The notes under the pieces were generated by a model. The model did no database searches. It was not told where the DNA came from and saw only the letters and a program-made list of their open reading frames with translations. From Usitatibacter rugosus (GTDB lineage Bacteria > Pseudomonadota > Gammaproteobacteria > Burkholderiales > Usitatibacteraceae), in the NCBI RefSeq assembly GCF_013003965.1, contig NZ_CP053069.1, positions 62,001-126,000 on the forward strand: a stretch of DNA of 64,000 nt, read 5' to 3'. This document shows positions 17,857-26,165 of this stretch, piece after piece. The position numbers were made by a program, and so were the translations under genes. Within the stretch, counting starts at the first letter, position 1; each line of letters begins with the position of its first letter.

Positions 17857-18431
17857 TCGGCGTGTTTCGTCCCACCTCATGGCTGCCGCTGGGCGTCCTG
17901 GCGCTGCTGGTGGGGCTCACGCTGTGGCTGAACGCGCTGGTGCAGCCGGCGGCCGCGAAAGCGGACGGGAACCTGCGTCACGATCCCGATCTGATCGTCG
18001 AGAATTTCAATGCGCGCAAGCTCGGCGAGGACGGGCGGGTGCTCTACACGCTCACCGCGCGGAAGATGGTACATTACCCCGACGACGATTCCTCCCTCCT
18101 GGAAACGCTCAATTTCGACGCTTACCAACCGAAGCAGCCGCGCGTGAACATCACCGCCGAGCGGGGCCGGTTGCAGAAGGGCGGCGACGAGGTGTGGATC
18201 GAAGGCAACGTCGTGGTGCACCGCGAACCGGCGCCGCGCGTCGAGCCCCTGAAGATCTTCACCGACAACCTGCTGGTGCTCCCGGACGAAGGCATCGCGC
18301 GCACCTCGAGCGAAGTGCGGATGGAATCCCCCTCGGGCCACGCCACAGCCGCCGGCCTCGAGCTGAACAACACGGATCGCACCGTGAAGCTGAACCGGGT
18401 GCGTTCCACGTACAAGCCTCCAGCCCGCTAG
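17853..18431 (+). CDS. lptC: LPS export system protein LptC
   Basis: Bitopic inner-membrane protein of the Lpt bridge, passing LPS from LptB2FG to LptA. The 192-residue protein has one transmembrane helix near residues 8-27 and a periplasmic beta-jellyroll domain (DLIVENFNARKLGEDGRVLYTLTA). The start overlaps kdsC (ATGA). The conserved order kdsC-lptC-lptA-lptB supports the call, since LptC itself varies much in sequence. Confidence 0.92.
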   Translation: MIGVFRPTSWLPLGVLALLVGLTLWLNALVQPAAAKADGNLRHDPDLIVENFNARKLGEDGRVLYTLTARKMVHYPDDDSSLLETLNFDAYQPKQPRVNITAERGRLQKGGDEVWIEGNVVVHREPAPRVEPLKIFTDNLLVLPDEGIARTSSEVRMESPSGHATAAGLELNNTDRTVKLNRVRSTYKPPAR

Positions 18432-18441
18432 GAGACCGGCA

Positions 18442-19029
18442 ATGCGCACGCTTCGCCTCACCCTGCTCACCGCGCTGGCGCTTGCCGCGCTGCCCGTGCT
18501 CGCCGAGAAGTCGGACCGCGAGAAGGAAATCAACATCGGCGCCGACCTCCTCACCGGCGACGACAACGCCCGCGTCACCGTCTTCGACGGCAACGTCGTC
18601 ATCACGCAGGGCACGATGCGCATCACCGCGAACAAGGTCACGGTGAAGGAAGACGCGGAGCGCAACAAGTTCTACGTCGCCAACGGCGCGCCCGTCACCT
18701 TCCGCCAGAAGCGCGACAAGGCCGAGGACTTCATCGAAGGCTGGGCCGCGCGCGCGGAATTCGACGACAAGAGCTCGAAGTTGAAGCTCTTCGACAAGGC
18801 ACGCCTGAAGAGCGTGCAGGGCGAGATCACCGGCGACCTCATCACCTACGACACCAGCCGCGAGCTCTTCGAGGTCGGCGCCGCGCAACCCGGCACGCCC
18901 GGATCGCGAGTGAAGGCCACGCTCGTCCCGCAGAAGAAAGACGCGAAGGACGGGAAGGACGCGAAGAGCGAGGCCAAGCCGTCGTCGCCCCTCACCCTCA
19001 AGTCCGACTCGGGCCCCGCCACCCATTGA
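18442..19029 (+). CDS. lptA: LPS transport periplasmic protein LptA
   Basis: LptA oligomers form the periplasmic bridge that carries LPS to LptD. The 195-residue protein has a signal peptide of about 20 residues ending in LPVLA and an OstA/LptA jellyroll with [22 protein letters not shown]. The last 35 residues are a Lys/Asp/Ala/Ser-rich tail, longer than usual and probably disordered. A GGAGA-like site precedes the ATG, 10 bases after lptC. Confidence 0.93.
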   Translation: MRTLRLTLLTALALAALPVLAEKSDREKEINIGADLLTGDDNARVTVFDGNVVITQGTMRITANKVTVKEDAERNKFYVANGAPVTFRQKRDKAEDFIEGWAARAEFDDKSSKLKLFDKARLKSVQGEITGDLITYDTSRELFEVGAAQPGTPGSRVKATLVPQKKDAKDGKDAKSEAKPSSPLTLKSDSGPATH

Positions 19030-19031
19030 CG

Positions 19032-19814
19032 ATGGCTGCCACGCCCGCGCCGCTGCGCGAACACCTCACGCTGGTGAAGAGCGAGCCGCAGCCCGCGGTG
19101 CTGCGGGCCGAGGGCCTGAAGAAGAGCTATCGCAAGCGCAGCGTCGTGTCCGACGTGTCGCTCACCGTGGAAAGCGGCGAAGTCGTCGGCCTCCTCGGCC
19201 CCAACGGTGCCGGCAAGACGACCTGCTTCTACATGATCCTGGGCCTCGTGCCGATCGACAGCGGCAAGGTGATGCTCGATGGGGAAGACCTCACGCACCT
19301 GCCGATCTTCCGCCGCTCGCGCCTGGGGCTTTCGTACCTGCCGCAGGAAGCGTCGATCTTCCGCAAGCTCACCGTGGCGCAGAACATCCAGGCGGTGCTG
19401 GAGCTCCAGGGCCTCGAGGCGGGCGAGATCGAGACGCGTCTCGAGCAATTGCTGGACGACCTCCACGTCGGCCACCTGCGCGCGAGCCCGGCCACGGCGC
19501 TCTCGGGCGGCGAGCGCCGCCGCGTGGAGATCGCGCGGGCGCTGGCCACGAACCCGAGATTCATCCTGCTCGACGAGCCCTTCGCGGGCGTCGATCCCAT
19601 CGCGGTCCTCGATATCCAGCAGATCATCCGCTTCCTGAAGGAGCGCGGCATCGGCGTGCTGATCACGGACCACAACGTGCGCGAGACGCTCGGCATCTGC
19701 GACCACGCCTACATCATCAACCAGGGGTCGGTGCTCGCCTTCGGGAAGCCCGAGGAAATCATCTACAATGAGTCTGTCCGAAAGGTCTACCTCGGGGAGA
19801 ATTTCCGCCTGTAG
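19032..19814 (+). CDS. lptB: LPS export ABC transporter ATPase LptB
   Basis: Cytoplasmic ATPase that drives LPS extraction with LptFG. Walker A (GPNGAGKTT), the Q-loop YLPQEASIF, the signature [15 protein letters not shown] and Walker [17 protein letters not shown] are all intact. The ATG at 19032 gives 260 residues; an in-frame TTG at 19026 would overlap the lptA stop. The N-terminus has about 25 extra residues before the ABC domain compared with E. coli LptB. lptF and lptG are not in the window. Confidence 0.95.
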   Translation: MAATPAPLREHLTLVKSEPQPAVLRAEGLKKSYRKRSVVSDVSLTVESGEVVGLLGPNGAGKTTCFYMILGLVPIDSGKVMLDGEDLTHLPIFRRSRLGLSYLPQEASIFRKLTVAQNIQAVLELQGLEAGEIETRLEQLLDDLHVGHLRASPATALSGGERRRVEIARALATNPRFILLDEPFAGVDPIAVLDIQQIIRFLKERGIGVLITDHNVRETLGICDHAYIINQGSVLAFGKPEEIIYNESVRKVYLGENFRL

Positions 19815-19850
19815 CGGACGTCCCGTTATCCCCTGGCACTTTCGCACCTC

Positions 19851-21332
19851 ATGAAGCACAGCCTCCAGCTAAAGCTCAGCCAGCACCTCACCCTCACGCC
19901 GCAGTTGCAGCAGTCGATCCGCTTGCTGCAGCTTTCGACGGTGGAGCTGAACCAGGAGCTCGAGCGCTATCTCGCCGAGAACCCCCTGCTGGAGCGCGCC
20001 GACCTGGCGCCCGACGAACCCACGAGCGTGATCGGCGATCGCGGCGCCGCCCCCGAGGGCTCCCCGACCTCCTCGGCCCAGGAGGAGCCCGCCGCCGAGG
20101 CGCACGAGCGAGAGGAACGCGAAGAGCGCAGCGACCGCATGGACGAAATGCCCATGCGAGACAACGGCGGCGGCGAGGAGATGGGCGGCAGCGGATCGCG
20201 CCGCGGCGACGACGACCGCGAGGACTTCACGCAATTCGCCGCGGCCGAGGTCACGCTCCACGACCACCTCACCCAGCAGCTTTCGCTCACCTCGCTCACG
20301 GAGCGGGACAAGCGCCTGGCCGCCCTCGTCATCGGCAACATCGACGAAGACGGCTACCTGCAGCAGACCCTCCAGGAGCTCCTCGACAACGCCATCGACG
20401 AATTCGCCGAGCTGGAGCTGGAGGAAATCGCGATCGCGCTGAAGCACGTCCAGAACATGGACCCCGCCGGCGTCGCGGCGCGCGACGTGAGCGAATGCCT
20501 CACCCTGCAGCTGAAGTCGCTGCCCACCGACACGCCCTACCTCGCGCCCGCGGTCGAGCTCTGCGCCAAGCACCTGGACGTGCTTGCCGCCCGCGACTTC
20601 AATCGCCTCAAGCGCACGCTGGGCGTGGACGAAGACGAGCTGCGCGAGATCCGCGCCCTCATCGTCTCGCTCGACCCCAAGCCCGGCCGCAGCTTCGGCA
20701 GCGGCGACATCCGCTACGTGGTGCCCGATGTCGTCGTGCGCCGCGTCGGCACGCGCTGGGTCGCGGCGCTGAACCGCGACGCGATGCCGCGCCTGCGCGT
20801 GAACAAGATGTACGCGGATATCCTCCAGGCATCCCGCGAGAACGGCGCCAAGCATCTGGCCGGCCAGCTCCAGGAAGCGCGCTGGCTCATCAAGAACGTG
20901 CAGCAGCGCTTCGACACGATCCTGCGAGTCACGCAGTCGATCGTGGACAGGCAGAAGAACTTCTTCGAGCACGGCGAGGTCGCGATGCGCCCGCTGGTGC
21001 TGCGCGAGATCGCGGAGGCCGTCGGCCTGCATGAATCCACCATCTCGCGCGTGACCACGCAAAAGTACATGCTGACCGCGCGCGGCATCTTCGAGCTGAA
21101 GTACTTCTTCGGCAGCCACGTCTCCACGGATACCGGCGGCGCCTGCTCGGCCACGGCGATCCGCGCGCTGATCAAGCAGCTCGTCGCGGCGGAGGACGGC
21201 AAGAAGCCCCTCTCCGACCACCGCATCTCGGACATCCTCGCGCAACAGGGCATCCAGGTCGCGCGGCGCACCGTAGCAAAGTACCGCGAGGCGATGCACA
21301 TCCAGCCGGCGAACCTGCGCAAGTCGATCTAG
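19851..21332 (+). CDS. rpoN: RNA polymerase sigma-54 factor
   Basis: Alternative sigma factor for -24/-12 promoters, which needs an enhancer-binding ATPase activator. The 493-residue protein has the Gln-rich N-terminal region I (LKLSQHLTLTPQLQQSIRLLQLS) and an acidic variable region II (about residues 60-130, many Glu/Asp/Gly). The core-binding domain follows, then a DNA-binding HTH (REIAEAVGLHESTISRVT), and the RpoN box ARRTVAKYRE near the C-terminus. It follows lptB by 36 bases. A strong target promoter is seen at 13590. Confidence 0.97.
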   Translation: MKHSLQLKLSQHLTLTPQLQQSIRLLQLSTVELNQELERYLAENPLLERADLAPDEPTSVIGDRGAAPEGSPTSSAQEEPAAEAHEREEREERSDRMDEMPMRDNGGGEEMGGSGSRRGDDDREDFTQFAAAEVTLHDHLTQQLSLTSLTERDKRLAALVIGNIDEDGYLQQTLQELLDNAIDEFAELELEEIAIALKHVQNMDPAGVAARDVSECLTLQLKSLPTDTPYLAPAVELCAKHLDVLAARDFNRLKRTLGVDEDELREIRALIVSLDPKPGRSFGSGDIRYVVPDVVVRRVGTRWVAALNRDAMPRLRVNKMYADILQASRENGAKHLAGQLQEARWLIKNVQQRFDTILRVTQSIVDRQKNFFEHGEVAMRPLVLREIAEAVGLHESTISRVTTQKYMLTARGIFELKYFFGSHVSTDTGGACSATAIRALIKQLVAAEDGKKPLSDHRISDILAQQGIQVARRTVAKYREAMHIQPANLRKSI

Positions 21333-21370
21333 AGTCTTCCCGTCACCCGCACCGCGAAAAGGAGCCATCG

Positions 21371-21700
21371 ATGAACCTCCAGTTGACCGGGCACCATGTC
21401 GACATCACCCCCGCGATCCGCCAGTACGTCGTCACCAAGCTGGAAAGGATCGAGAGGCACTTCGACCACGTGATCGACGTGAACGTCGTGATGACGGTGG
21501 AAAAGCTGGACCAGAGGATCGAGGCGAACGTGCACCTCGCGGGCAAGGAGATCCACTGCGAGTGCCACGAGGTCGACATGTACGCGGCCATCGACGGGCT
21601 GATCGACAAGCTCGACCGCCAGGTCGTGAAGCACAAGGAGAAATTCAAATCCGCAACGCGCCACAACCCGGTCACCATCCGCCAGGCCGAAGAGGAATAG
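21371..21700 (+). CDS. hpf: Ribosome hibernation promoting factor (short form)
   Basis: This protein binds the 30S subunit in resting cells and helps form inactive 100S ribosomes. The 109-residue protein is the short HPF type: one S30AE domain with MNLQLTGHHVDITPAIRQYV and AAIDGLIDKLDRQV, and no C-terminal dimerisation domain. AGGAG precedes the ATG. Its place right after rpoN is conserved in proteobacteria. Confidence 0.95.
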   Translation: MNLQLTGHHVDITPAIRQYVVTKLERIERHFDHVIDVNVVMTVEKLDQRIEANVHLAGKEIHCECHEVDMYAAIDGLIDKLDRQVVKHKEKFKSATRHNPVTIRQAEEE

Positions 21701-21720
21701 GCCTCCCCCCGGAGAGCGCC

Positions 21721-22206
21721 GTGAACCTCGTATCCCCGCTGCTGCCCGCCTCGCACGTCCTGCTCGACCTGGACGCCACGAGCAAGAAGCGCCTGTTCGA
21801 GCAGGTCGGGCTGCTGTTCGAGAACTCGCGCGCCATCCCGCGCGCGCGGGTCTTCGACAGCTTCTTCGAACGCGAGAAGCTGGGTTCCACCGCACTGGGC
21901 TGCGGCGTGGCCATCCCGCACGGACGCATCAAGGCCCTGCGGGAACCGGTGTGCGCTTTCGTGCGCACGCAAACGCCGATTCCCTTCGAAGCACCCGACG
22001 GCCAGCCGGTGCAGCTCGTCTTCGCGATGCTCGTTCCCGAGCACGCGACCGAGGCGCACCTGCAGATCCTCTCGGAGCTGGCCCAGATGTTCAGCGACAC
22101 GGGCTTTCGCGACGCGCTGCTCGCCGCACCCGATGCGGCGACGGTCCACGGCATGATCACCGGATGGTCGCCCTATGCCCCGGCTCAGCGTTCAGCAACT
22201 CTTTGA
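21721..22206 (+). CDS. ptsN: Nitrogen-regulatory PTS EIIA protein
   Basis: EIIA-Ntr is a phosphocarrier that regulates potassium, nitrogen and carbon metabolism rather than sugar import. The 161-residue protein starts at GTG with GGAGA upstream. The phosphorylated His is in GVAIPHGRI (His67). Its 3' end overlaps the hprK start by 32 bases. With hprK and rapZ it forms the PTS-Ntr control group typical of betaproteobacteria. Confidence 0.94.
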   Translation: MNLVSPLLPASHVLLDLDATSKKRLFEQVGLLFENSRAIPRARVFDSFFEREKLGSTALGCGVAIPHGRIKALREPVCAFVRTQTPIPFEAPDGQPVQLVFAMLVPEHATEAHLQILSELAQMFSDTGFRDALLAAPDAATVHGMITGWSPYAPAQRSATL

Positions 22207-23140
22207 GGACCGGCGCGAGCGCCTCGGCCTCGAGTGGATCGCGGGGGCCGCCGGCTCGTCGCGAGAGATCACCGGCACCATGCTCGCGCGCCCGGGCATC
22301 GGGCTGATCGGCCACCTCAACCTCATCCACCCGCTGATGGTGCAGGTCCTCGGCCGAAGCGAGCTCGAGTACCTGGAGTCGCTCGATCCCGCTTCGCGCG
22401 AGATGACGGCGCTTCGCGCCGTGGGCGGCGAGACCGTCGCCGTGATCGTCTGCGACGGCATGCCCGTGCCTCCGAACTTGCAGGACGCCGCGGCGCACGT
22501 GGCAACTCCGCTGCTCGCTTCGCCGGAGCCGAGCCAGCAGGTGATCAACGTGCTGCGCCCCTACCTGCAGCAGGAGCTGGGCTCCATCACCACGCTGCAC
22601 GGCGTCTTCCTCGACGTGCTCGAGATCGGCGTGCTGATCACGGGCGATTCCTCCATCGGCAAGAGCGAGCTTGCGTTGGAGCTCATCTCGCGCGGGCACG
22701 GCCTCGTTGCCGACGACGCGGTCGAGCTGCAGCAGATCGGACCCGAGACCATCTCCGGGCGCTGCCCGCCGATGCTGAGGGACTTCCTCGAGGTCCGCGG
22801 CCTGGGCGTGCTCAACATCCGCTCGATCTTCGGCGAGACGGCGGTGCGGCCGCGGAAGACGCTGCGCCTCATCGTCACGCTCGAGAGCCCGGCCAACGGC
22901 AACATGGAGCGCGACCGGCTCTCCACGCGCACGAGCACGCAGCCGATCCTCGGCGTGGAAGTGCCCTCGGTCACGCTCGCCGTGGCTCCGGGCCGCAACC
23001 TCGCGGTGCTGGTCGAGGCGGCGGTGCGCAACCACATCCTGCTCACGCGCGGCATCGATTCGACGCGCGAGTTCATCGCCCGCCAGGCCGCGGTGATGCG
23101 CGACGAGTCGGAGGCCGCACGGCGCGAGGAAGCGGATTAG
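22175..23140 (+). CDS. hprK: HPr kinase/phosphorylase
   Basis: Bifunctional enzyme that phosphorylates and dephosphorylates Ser46 of HPr. The 321-residue protein has an N-terminal ligand-binding-like domain, then a P-loop GDSSIGKS at residues 157-164, and the HprK signature FLEVRGLGVLNIRSIFG about 45 residues later. The length is normal. The ATG lies 32 bases inside ptsN, which suggests coupled translation. rapZ follows after 4 bases. Confidence 0.95.
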   Translation: MPRLSVQQLFEDRRERLGLEWIAGAAGSSREITGTMLARPGIGLIGHLNLIHPLMVQVLGRSELEYLESLDPASREMTALRAVGGETVAVIVCDGMPVPPNLQDAAAHVATPLLASPEPSQQVINVLRPYLQQELGSITTLHGVFLDVLEIGVLITGDSSIGKSELALELISRGHGLVADDAVELQQIGPETISGRCPPMLRDFLEVRGLGVLNIRSIFGETAVRPRKTLRLIVTLESPANGNMERDRLSTRTSTQPILGVEVPSVTLAVAPGRNLAVLVEAAVRNHILLTRGIDSTREFIARQAAVMRDESEAARREEAD

Positions 23141-23144
23141 CGGC

Positions 23145-23978
23145 ATGCAGCTCGTCCTCCTCTCCGGCGTGTCCGGGTCCGGCAAGAGCGTCGCGCTGAA
23201 GGCGCTCGAGGACGCCGGCTTCTTCTGCATCGATAATCTTCCGGCCGGCATGATCCACGACCTCGTCGCCTCCCGGAAGGAGCCGAAGGTCGCGATCAGC
23301 GCCGATGCGCGCAGCCCCGAGACGCTGGGCGAGCTGCCGGCGATCGTGGCGCGCGAGCGCGAGCGCGGCAGCGACGTCGGCGTGATCTTCCTCGATGCGA
23401 CCGATGAGAGCCTCGTGCGCCGCTTCTCCGAGACGCGCAGGCCCCATCCCCTGGCGCGCGATGGCCGCACCATCCACGAGGCCATCTCGCAGGAGAGGAA
23501 GCTCCTGGAGAGCGTCGCCGAGATCGGCCAGCGTATCGACACCAGCGCGCTCACGCCCTCGCAGCTGCGCGGCTGGATCCAGGATCTCGTCGTCCTCGAC
23601 CGCGCGAAGCTCTCGCTCGTCGTGATGTCGTTCGGCTACAAGGGCGGCGTGCCGCTCGACGCCGATTTCGTGTTCGACGTGCGCTTCCTGCCGAACCCCC
23701 ACTACGACCCGAAGCTGCGGCCGCTCACCGGAGCCGATCCGGAAGTGGTGGCCTTCCTCGAGCGCGAGACCGAGGCCGGCGTGGTGATCGAGGATATCCA
23801 GCGCTTCCTGCAGCGCTGGCTCCCCAAGTACGTGCTCGACCAGCGCGCCTCGCTCACCGTGGCGATCGGCTGCACCGGCGGGCGGCACCGCTCGGTGTAC
23901 GTCGCGGGCCAGCTCGCCGAGCGCTTCGGTTCCGACTACGAGGTGATCCTCCGCCATCGCGATGTGTGGAGGGTCTAG
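23145..23978 (+). CDS. rapZ: RNase adapter protein RapZ
   Basis: A nucleotide-binding protein that in E. coli directs RNase E to the sRNA GlmZ and so controls amino-sugar supply. The 277-residue protein has the P-loop GVSGSGKS at residues 8-15, a second phosphate-binding stretch, and the conserved C-terminal domain with CTGGRHRSVYVA. The gene order ptsN-hprK-rapZ is as expected. GlmZ is not confirmed in betaproteobacteria, so its exact target here is open. Confidence 0.95.
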   Translation: MQLVLLSGVSGSGKSVALKALEDAGFFCIDNLPAGMIHDLVASRKEPKVAISADARSPETLGELPAIVARERERGSDVGVIFLDATDESLVRRFSETRRPHPLARDGRTIHEAISQERKLLESVAEIGQRIDTSALTPSQLRGWIQDLVVLDRAKLSLVVMSFGYKGGVPLDADFVFDVRFLPNPHYDPKLRPLTGADPEVVAFLERETEAGVVIEDIQRFLQRWLPKYVLDQRASLTVAIGCTGGRHRSVYVAGQLAERFGSDYEVILRHRDVWRV

Positions 23979-23981
23979 CGG

Positions 23982-24602
23982 GTGCTGATCCTCAACCTCC
24001 TCGGAGCGGGGCGGAAGCCCGAGCGCGTGCCGATCTTCCCCCTGTCGACGGTGCTCTATCCGCGGGCGCTGCTGCCGCTGCGCATCTTCGAGGCGCGCTA
24101 CATGGACATGGCGAAGGAATGCCTCAAGACCGGCAGCCTGTTCGGCGTCTGCCTCATCAAGGAGGGCGCCGAAGTCGGCACGCCCGCCGTGCCCGAGCCC
24201 GTGGGCTGCCTCGCGCGCATCGCCGAGGCCGACATGGAGGAGCTGGGCATCCTCAAGGTGAAGGCCGAGGGCCTCGAGCGCTTCCGCATCGTCTCCACCG
24301 AGACCGGCGCCAACGGGCTCATCGTGGGCGAGATCGAGCGCCTGGCCGTCGAGGAAGAGATGGCCGACACGCCGGGGCTGGAGGAGAGCGCGGAGTTCCT
24401 GCGCAAGGCCATCATCGGCATCGGCGAGGATCGCTTCACCGCGCCGCACCCCTTCGAGGACGCGAGCTGGGTGAGCTTCCGCCTGGCCGAGATCCTGCCG
24501 CTCAGGAACGACGTGAAGCAGAAGCTGCTCGAGCTGCGCGACGCTTCGGTGCGGCTCGCGATCCTCCACCGGTTCCTGAGGCAGCAGAAGCTGATCGCGT
24601 GA
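23982..24602 (+). CDS. Lon N-terminal (substrate-binding) domain protein
   Basis: A 206-residue stand-alone LON_substr_bdg (PUA-like) protein with no ATPase or protease domain. The typical start VPIFPLSTVLYPRALLPLRIFEARYMDM is near residues 16-43. These proteins are widespread in proteobacteria but have no firm function. The gene starts at GTG, 3 bases after the rapZ stop. Its last 101 bases overlap the 3' end of the mutY frame on the other strand. Confidence 0.88.
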   Translation: MLILNLLGAGRKPERVPIFPLSTVLYPRALLPLRIFEARYMDMAKECLKTGSLFGVCLIKEGAEVGTPAVPEPVGCLARIAEADMEELGILKVKAEGLERFRIVSTETGANGLIVGEIERLAVEEEMADTPGLEESAEFLRKAIIGIGEDRFTAPHPFEDASWVSFRLAEILPLRNDVKQKLLELRDASVRLAILHRFLRQQKLIA

Positions 24603-25635
24603 TTTCCAGCAGTAGTTTCTTGACCGGTGCGGGCAACGCTGCTTGTGCTACATCGTCGAGTGCCAACCAGATGGACGGGGCCTCTCCGGAATTTCGGAAG
24701 AAGAGACGAAATTCCGGAGAGGCCCCGTCCATCTGGAAGGGGCGCACTGCAAGTGTGTAGTGAGTGAAAGCGTGTTCGAACGGGGGAAGAGGCGTCGCGC
24801 GCTTCGGAACATCGCCCGGAAGCATCTCGGGCAACGACCACAGTCCGCCCCAGATACCCGGCGACGGACGCTTCACGAGCAACACCTCGCCTTTCGAGAT
24901 CGCGACCAGCATCGCGGTGCTGCGGTGCTTCCTCGCCGCGCGTTTCTTTCTTCCCGGAAGCTCGTCCACGCGCTCCTCGTTCGCCGCGACGCAGTCGATG
25001 CGCACGGGACAGATGTCGCAGCGCGGGTTCCGCGCGAGGCAGACGGTGGCGCCGAGATCCATCATCCCCTGCGTGTAGGCCTCGATGCCTTTCGCGGGAA
25101 GCCGCGCCTCGGCCGCGTCCCACAGCGCTTCGAGCACCGGCGACGATGACGGGTCGCCGCCGATGCCCGCGTGCCGCGCGATCACGCGCTTCACGTTGCC
25201 GTCGAGAATGGCGCGGCGCTCGCCGCCCGCGAACGCGGCGATGGCGGCCGCGGTGCTGCGTCCGACTCCGGGCAGCGACTCGAGCTCGTCGAATCGCACG
25301 GGAAAGACGCCGCCGAACCGCTCGACGACCTCGCGAGCGGCGCGATGGAGGTTTCGGCCGCGCGCGTAGTAGCCGAGCCCGCTCCACAGGGCGAGCACGT
25401 CACCCTCGCTCGCCGCGGCCAGGGCGGCGACATCGGGAAAGCGGACGAGGAAGCGCTCGAAGTAGGGAATGACGGTGGCGACCTGCGTCTGCTGCAGCAT
25501 CACCTCGGAGAGCCAGCGGCGGTAGGCGTCGTTCGAGGCCTGCCAGGGCAGGCCGTGCCGGCCGTGCTTCACCTGCCAGCGCACGATGCGGGCGGCGAAC
25601 GCGGGAATGGTCGGGGAGGGGGTCTTCGCGGGCAC
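24502..25635 (-). CDS. mutY: A/G-specific adenine DNA glycosylase MutY
   Basis: MutY removes adenine opposite 8-oxoguanine. It has the catalytic Glu in SEVMLQQTQV, the HhH motif LPGVGRSTAAAIAAFA, the catalytic Asp in ILDGNVKRVIAR, and a 4Fe-4S loop C-x6-C-x2-C-x5-C. A C-terminal NUDIX-like 8-oxoG-recognition domain follows. I chose GTG at 25635 because the open frame upstream runs into a tRNA gene; it gives 377 residues. Two oddities stand out. A perfect 70-bp palindrome is inserted in frame in the NUDIX-like domain (about residues 300-323). The last 32 Ser/Ala/Arg-rich residues lie antisense to the neighbouring Lon-domain gene, past the usual family end LPAPVKKLL. Confidence 0.9.
   Translation of the reverse strand: MPAKTPSPTIPAFAARIVRWQVKHGRHGLPWQASNDAYRRWLSEVMLQQTQVATVIPYFERFLVRFPDVAALAAASEGDVLALWSGLGYYARGRNLHRAAREVVERFGGVFPVRFDELESLPGVGRSTAAAIAAFAGGERRAILDGNVKRVIARHAGIGGDPSSSPVLEALWDAAEARLPAKGIEAYTQGMMDLGATVCLARNPRCDICPVRIDCVAANEERVDELPGRKKRAARKHRSTAMLVAISKGEVLLVKRPSPGIWGGLWSLPEMLPGDVPKRATPLPPFEHAFTHYTLAVRPFQMDGASPEFRLFFRNSGEAPSIWLALDDVAQAALPAPVKKLLLEITRSASAASGTGGGSRAAPKRRAARAASASRRS
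24667..24736. repeat. 70-bp palindromic element inside mutY
   Basis: Two perfect 30-bp inverted arms (24667-24696 and 24707-24736, outer ends CCAG/CTGG, inner ends TTTCG/CGAAA) enclose a 10-base loop GAAGAAGAGA. It lies wholly within the mutY reading frame and is read without a stop as a peptide from FQMDGASPEF to SGEAPSIW. Because of the symmetry, either strand yields a similar MDGASPEFR / NSGEAPSIW peptide. It resembles protein-coding palindromic elements of the Rickettsia type in behaviour, not in sequence as far as I know. Confidence 0.9.
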
Positions 25636-25644
25636 GGGGAGGGG

Positions 25645-25718
25645 TGGAGCGGGTGAAGGGAATCGAACCCTCGTCGTAAGCTTGGGAAGCTTCTGCTCTG
25701 CCATTGAGCTACACCCGC
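25645..25718 (-). tRNA. tRNA-Gly (anticodon CCC)
   Basis: The 74 bases fold as a cloverleaf: acceptor GCGGGTG/CACCCGC, D-stem GCTC/GAGC, anticodon stem GAAGC/GCTTA with loop TTCCCAA, variable CGAC, T-arm GAGGG-TTCGATT-CCCTT, discriminator T and an encoded CCA. The anticodon CCC is at 25684-25686 (minus strand) and reads GGG codons. The top pair of the anticodon stem (27-43) is a G-A mismatch. mutY begins 9 bases after the CCA, so the two are probably cotranscribed. Confidence 0.95.
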
Positions 25719-25730
25719 GCCGGCCACGCC

Positions 25731-25736
25731 ATTTTA
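25731..25736 (-). promoter_or_regulatory. -10 element (TAAAAT) for the tRNA-Gly gene
   Basis: On the minus strand TAAAAT lies 12 bases before the tRNA 5' end, the right place for a tRNA promoter with a short leader. No strong -35 box is visible. Confidence 0.5.
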
Positions 25737-25839
25737 CCGGCGATTGGCGAATCCCGGCCGCAGTTCGTCGCAACCGGTCCCTCCGGAGCACCCCCGCTGG
25801 CTATCCTGCGGCCATCGATTCACCCCCCGGAGGAGCCCC

Positions 25840-26121
25840 ATGGACGACATCACCCAGAACGCCCGCTACCGCGAAGCCCGCCGCCATGCCCGGAACCTCC
25901 GCGGCTGGTACATCCACGCCCTGATCTACGTGCTCGTGATCGGCGGCCTCTTCACGCTGAACCTGATCCAGAACCCGGGCCGCATCTGGGCTGGCTGGTC
26001 GGCCTTCGGCTGGGGCATGGGCCTCCTCGCGCACGGCTTGAGCGTCTTCGTCGGCCCGAACTTCTTCGGCGCCGACTGGGAGGAGCGCAAGATCCGCGAG
26101 TACCTCGAGAAGCGTCCGTGA
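25840..26121 (+). CDS. 2TM domain protein
   Basis: A 93-residue protein with an N-terminal charged stretch (ARYREARRHARNLRG) and two hydrophobic helices (about residues 24-43 and 50-70). A conserved FFGADWEERKIREYLEK tail follows, which is the 2TM (PF13239) pattern. GGAGGAG precedes the ATG at good spacing. The function is unknown, but such small proteins are very often next to LytS/LytTR two-component genes, as here. It ends in a GTGA overlap with a possible upstream start of the kinase gene. Confidence 0.85.
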   Translation: MDDITQNARYREARRHARNLRGWYIHALIYVLVIGGLFTLNLIQNPGRIWAGWSAFGWGMGLLAHGLSVFVGPNFFGADWEERKIREYLEKRP

Positions 26122-26165
26122 AAGCGTCGTTGTCCCCGGCCCTCGCAGGCCGTAGCATCGAAGCC

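Noticed and set aside
25636-25791. N-terminal extension of the mutY frame
   Set aside because: It translates the tRNA-Gly gene on the minus strand. The start is set downstream of the tRNA at GTG 25635.
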